Assembly: GCA_002477275.1 (NCBI GenBank)
Contig: DLOU01000048.1
Coordinates: 3,695-16,688 of the forward strand
Reading direction: 5' to 3'
Source of the DNA: Caryophanales bacterium UBA7476
GTDB lineage: Bacteria; Bacillota_I; Bacilli_A; RF39; UBA660
Length of the DNA stretch: 12,994 nt
In this document: positions 10,812 through 12,994 of the stretch, in pieces
Numbering within the stretch: the first letter of the stretch is position 1
How the letters are laid out: the number at the start of each line of letters is the position of its first letter
Program-made: the position numbers and the translations under genes
Notes under the pieces: generated by a model
Seen by the model: the letters and a program-made list of their open reading frames with translations, nothing else
What the model was told of the DNA's origin: nothing
Database searches by the model: none

Positions 10812-12994
10812 AAAAATATTTTTAAAGGTTTACTATTAATAATAATATTAAATATCTTTATATTTGATGTTAATGCAAAAGAAATTCAAATTTATTTTGA
10901 TGCTAATAGAGGAACAACAAAAACTAAAGGTTTCAGTGTTGAACAGAACTCTATTATACACGATAAAACTGGAAGAAGTGATGCTACTTATTCTGGAGAT
11001 GGACAAACTGTAATCTCAAAAATTAACAGTATTGATGGAGTAACATTCACTTTACAAAGAAGTGGTTATAGTATGGAGCAAGGAAAGGAGTGGTATGCAC
11101 TTAATAGAAGAGAGAATAATAAAAAGGTTTATTTTAGTCAATCAAAGACTTATACCATAGACGAGTTTAGTAGTATGTTAGGAGAAGATGGAGAATACAT
11201 TATAGTTAACTTGTATGCAAACTGGAAAAGTAACACTTCAACTTCAAGTATAAATTCTACTACAACTATAAAGATGGAAAAGTCATCCATTTCAATAAAA
11301 AAAGGTGAATCAACTAAGATTAAATCAACTGTTACTAATAGTAATTCAACTACTACTATAAAATGGACTAGTTCAAACCCAAAAGTAGCAAAAGTAGATT
11401 CAAATGGAAAAGTAACTGCAATAAAAGAAGGTAAAGCTACAATTAAAGCAACTACTGGAAATGGAAAATCAGACAGCTGTATAATAAAAGTAGAAGATCC
11501 TAATTATGTAATTATAAAATATCATTTGAATGGTGGAAAATTAGCTAAAAAGAAAGGTGATGCTATTACTTCAAAATGGGAAAAGGTATATTGTCATAAT
11601 GATACTGTTTGTCAAAAAGTAGAAAGTGACAGTAAATTAAATAAAAATGGATTAATTAATTATAATAATGAAAATTTCTTAAATGTAGAAAAAAATAACT
11701 ATACCGTTACTTCATCTAAAGAATGGAATACTAAATCTAATGGAAAAGGAAAAACATATTCTCAATCTAAGCAGTATAAAGCATCTGATTTTTGTGATGC
11801 TTCTAAGAAGGATTGTACAGTTGATTTATATGTTAATTGGCAAGATATACTGGTATCAAAGGTTCAACTTGAGAAAACTAGTATAAATTTAAAAAATGGA
11901 GATAAGACGACGGTTAAAGCAACTGTTACTCCAACAAATGCAACTGATAGTAGTTTGGAGTGGAAAAGCTCTAACACCAAAGTCGTAAAAGTCGATAAAA
12001 ATGGTAAAATAACAGCTAAAGGAAATGGTAATGCAACAATAACAGCTACAAGTAACAATAATAAGAAAGCAACATTAAATGTATCAGTTAAAAATTATGT
12101 TCTAATAAGATATCATATGAACGGAGGAAGTTTATCTAGTAATAGAAGTAATAAAATTTCAAGTAAAAAAGATATGATATTATGTAATAGTAATGAAATA
12201 TGTCAAAAAATAGAATATGGAGGAACAGCTGATTTAACAAACTACAATAATTCAGACTATATAAATATAGCTAGAAAGAATTATAAAATATATTCTAATG
12301 ATGAATGGAATTCTAAAGCTAATGGTACAGGTACAGCATATTCTCAATCTAAAAAGTATAAAGCATCTGATTTCTGTGATGCTTCAAAAGAAAATTGTAC
12401 AGTTGACTTATACGCAAATTGGAAACAAAACGACAAAATACTAGGTACTATTGATTTAACTAGCGCAAAATGTTTAAATGTTCCAACTAGTGGTTCATGT
12501 TCTTCAGCTCAAGGATTTGTAGTAGCAGGAAATTATTACGTTGCTGCTAAAAGAAATGGAAATGAATCTCAAGTAAATATTCATGTCATAAAAAGAAAAA
12601 ATGGTAAACAAGTAAACAAACTTACAGTTAATAAAGATTTAGGACATGCCAATGCAATTGCATATGATTCAAAAAGAAAAAAAATATACATAGGTATGAC
12701 AAATAAGAAATCATATGGTATATACAAGTATAGTGACATAACAAAATCAAACGCAAATATTTCCTGGGGAACAATGAAGACTAATACTAGAAGTTATTCA
12801 CCAACTGCTATTGAATACTCTTCAAGTAATGATTATATCTATGCAGTAAGTGGTTGGTATATACTTGGATACCCTGCATCAAAGATATCTAAAGCACCAA
12901 AAACACAAATAATAAAGAGATTGAGATATACTGCTCAAGATATCGGTTCTTATAAAGGATATATTCTTGTTTTAAGATATGATGAAAATAGGTC
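10809..12994 (+). CDS. Large secreted multidomain protein: InlB-like repeats, BIG2 domains, propeller-like region (3'-truncated)
   Basis: The frame stays open to the window edge (728 residues visible). A signal peptide (residues 1-24, KNIFKGLLLIIILNIFIF, likely cut after VNA) predicts export. Domain order: a diverged InlB/Listeria-Bacteroides-type repeat (about 25-141, starting IQIYFDANRG and ending LYANWK); a BIG2 Ig-like domain (152-229, with WTSSNPKVAKVDSNGKVTAI and EGKATIKATT); a second repeat (232-343, YHLNGG to LYVNWQ); a second BIG2 (347-427); a third repeat (429-540, YHMNGG to LYANWK); then a region from about 542 with NVNKDLGHANAIAYDSKRKKIYIG-like strands suggesting a beta-propeller. 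Repeats 2 and 3 each carry a Cx5C and a Cx6C pair. Likely a cell-surface adhesin or stalked binding protein; the anchor and true C-terminus lie beyond the window. Confidence 0.85.
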   Translation, partial: MKNIFKGLLLIIILNIFIFDVNAKEIQIYFDANRGTTKTKGFSVEQNSIIHDKTGRSDATYSGDGQTVISKINSIDGVTFTLQRSGYSMEQGKEWYALNRRENNKKVYFSQSKTYTIDEFSSMLGEDGEYIIVNLYANWKSNTSTSSINSTTTIKMEKSSISIKKGESTKIKSTVTNSNSTTTIKWTSSNPKVAKVDSNGKVTAIKEGKATIKATTGNGKSDSCIIKVEDPNYVIIKYHLNGGKLAKKKGDAITSKWEKVYCHNDTVCQKVESDSKLNKNGLINYNNENFLNVEKNNYTVTSSKEWNTKSNGKGKTYSQSKQYKASDFCDASKKDCTVDLYVNWQDILVSKVQLEKTSINLKNGDKTTVKATVTPTNATDSSLEWKSSNTKVVKVDKNGKITAKGNGNATITATSNNNKKATLNVSVKNYVLIRYHMNGGSLSSNRSNKISSKKDMILCNSNEICQKIEYGGTADLTNYNNSDYINIARKNYKIYSNDEWNSKANGTGTAYSQSKKYKASDFCDASKENCTVDLYANWKQNDKILGTIDLTSAKCLNVPTSGSCSSAQGFVVAGNYYVAAKRNGNESQVNIHVIKRKNGKQVNKLTVNKDLGHANAIAYDSKRKKIYIGMTNKKSYGIYKYSDITKSNANISWGTMKTNTRSYSPTAIEYSSSNDYIYAVSGWYILGYPASKISKAPKTQIIKRLRYTAQDIGSYKGYILVLRYDENR
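11502..12422 (+). repeat. Duplicated InlB-like repeat module in the surface protein gene
   Basis: Segments 11502-11840 and 12093-12422 encode the second and third repeats, with a BIG2 domain between. Their last 120 bases (11721-11840 and 12303-12422) align without gaps at about 100 of 120 positions by manual count, sharing TATAAAGCATCTGATTT exactly. The 5' parts are more diverged and differ by a 9-base indel. Confidence 0.85.

Noticed and set aside
1..12994. CRISPR array, insertion sequence, phage or defence island
   Set aside because: No spaced short repeats, transposase, integrase or terminal inverted repeats were found; the only repeats are within coding sequences.

Overview
The window is very AT-rich, uses AGA-dominated arginine codons and strong GGAGG-type ribosome binding sites, and carries endospore genes (sigF, spoVAC/D/E, spore-coat-like genes). 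This points to a spore-forming Bacillota, probably a gut-type low-GC Clostridia/Bacilli lineage; the exact lineage is an inference. The standard code is in use: spoVAC ends at a TGA in the family's normal place and tryptophans are TGG.

Layout. (1) 1-3346, sporulation block: the 3' part of the forespore sigma factor gene sigF, then a self-contained gene of unknown function (597-1424) with its own vegetative-type promoter and terminators, then spoVAC-spoVAD-spoVAE, which encode parts of the dipicolinic acid (DPA) channel. (2) 3345-4664: a minus-strand RNHCP zinc-ribbon gene convergent with spoVA, then a membrane-anchored extracytoplasmic protein. (3) 4696-6244, housekeeping: scpA-scpB (condensin kleisin and its partner), then tRNA-Leu(CAA). 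(4) 6254-9150: a three-domain GNAT-like acetyltransferase, then a two-gene unit of an unrecognised 156-aa protein and a protein-kinase-like protein. (5) 9151-9962: a cysteine-rich protein with a CFI-box-like motif, convergent with a tiny Tyr/Asn/Gly-rich one-helix membrane protein. (6) 9990-10775: a pair of small helical spore-coat-like genes, the second CotF-like with an acidic repeat tail. (7) 10809-end: a large secreted protein, open at the window edge, made of InlB-like repeats alternating with BIG2 domains and followed by a propeller-like region.

Shared logic. SigF drives early forespore transcription, the SpoVA proteins load DPA into the spore, and the CotF-like pair plus the small membrane protein probably belong to the coat or late spore. 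ScpAB acts on chromosome organisation. Intergenic space is tight: most genes have an intrinsic terminator directly at or overlapping the stop codon, followed at once by a promoter with an extended -10 (TGn-TATAAT-like) and often a poor -35. No mobile element, CRISPR array or phage gene was recognised, and no gene-free stretch exceeds 300 bases. The best candidates for something undescribed are the gene lodged between sigF and spoVA, the triple GNAT protein, the kinase-like unit and the modular surface protein.
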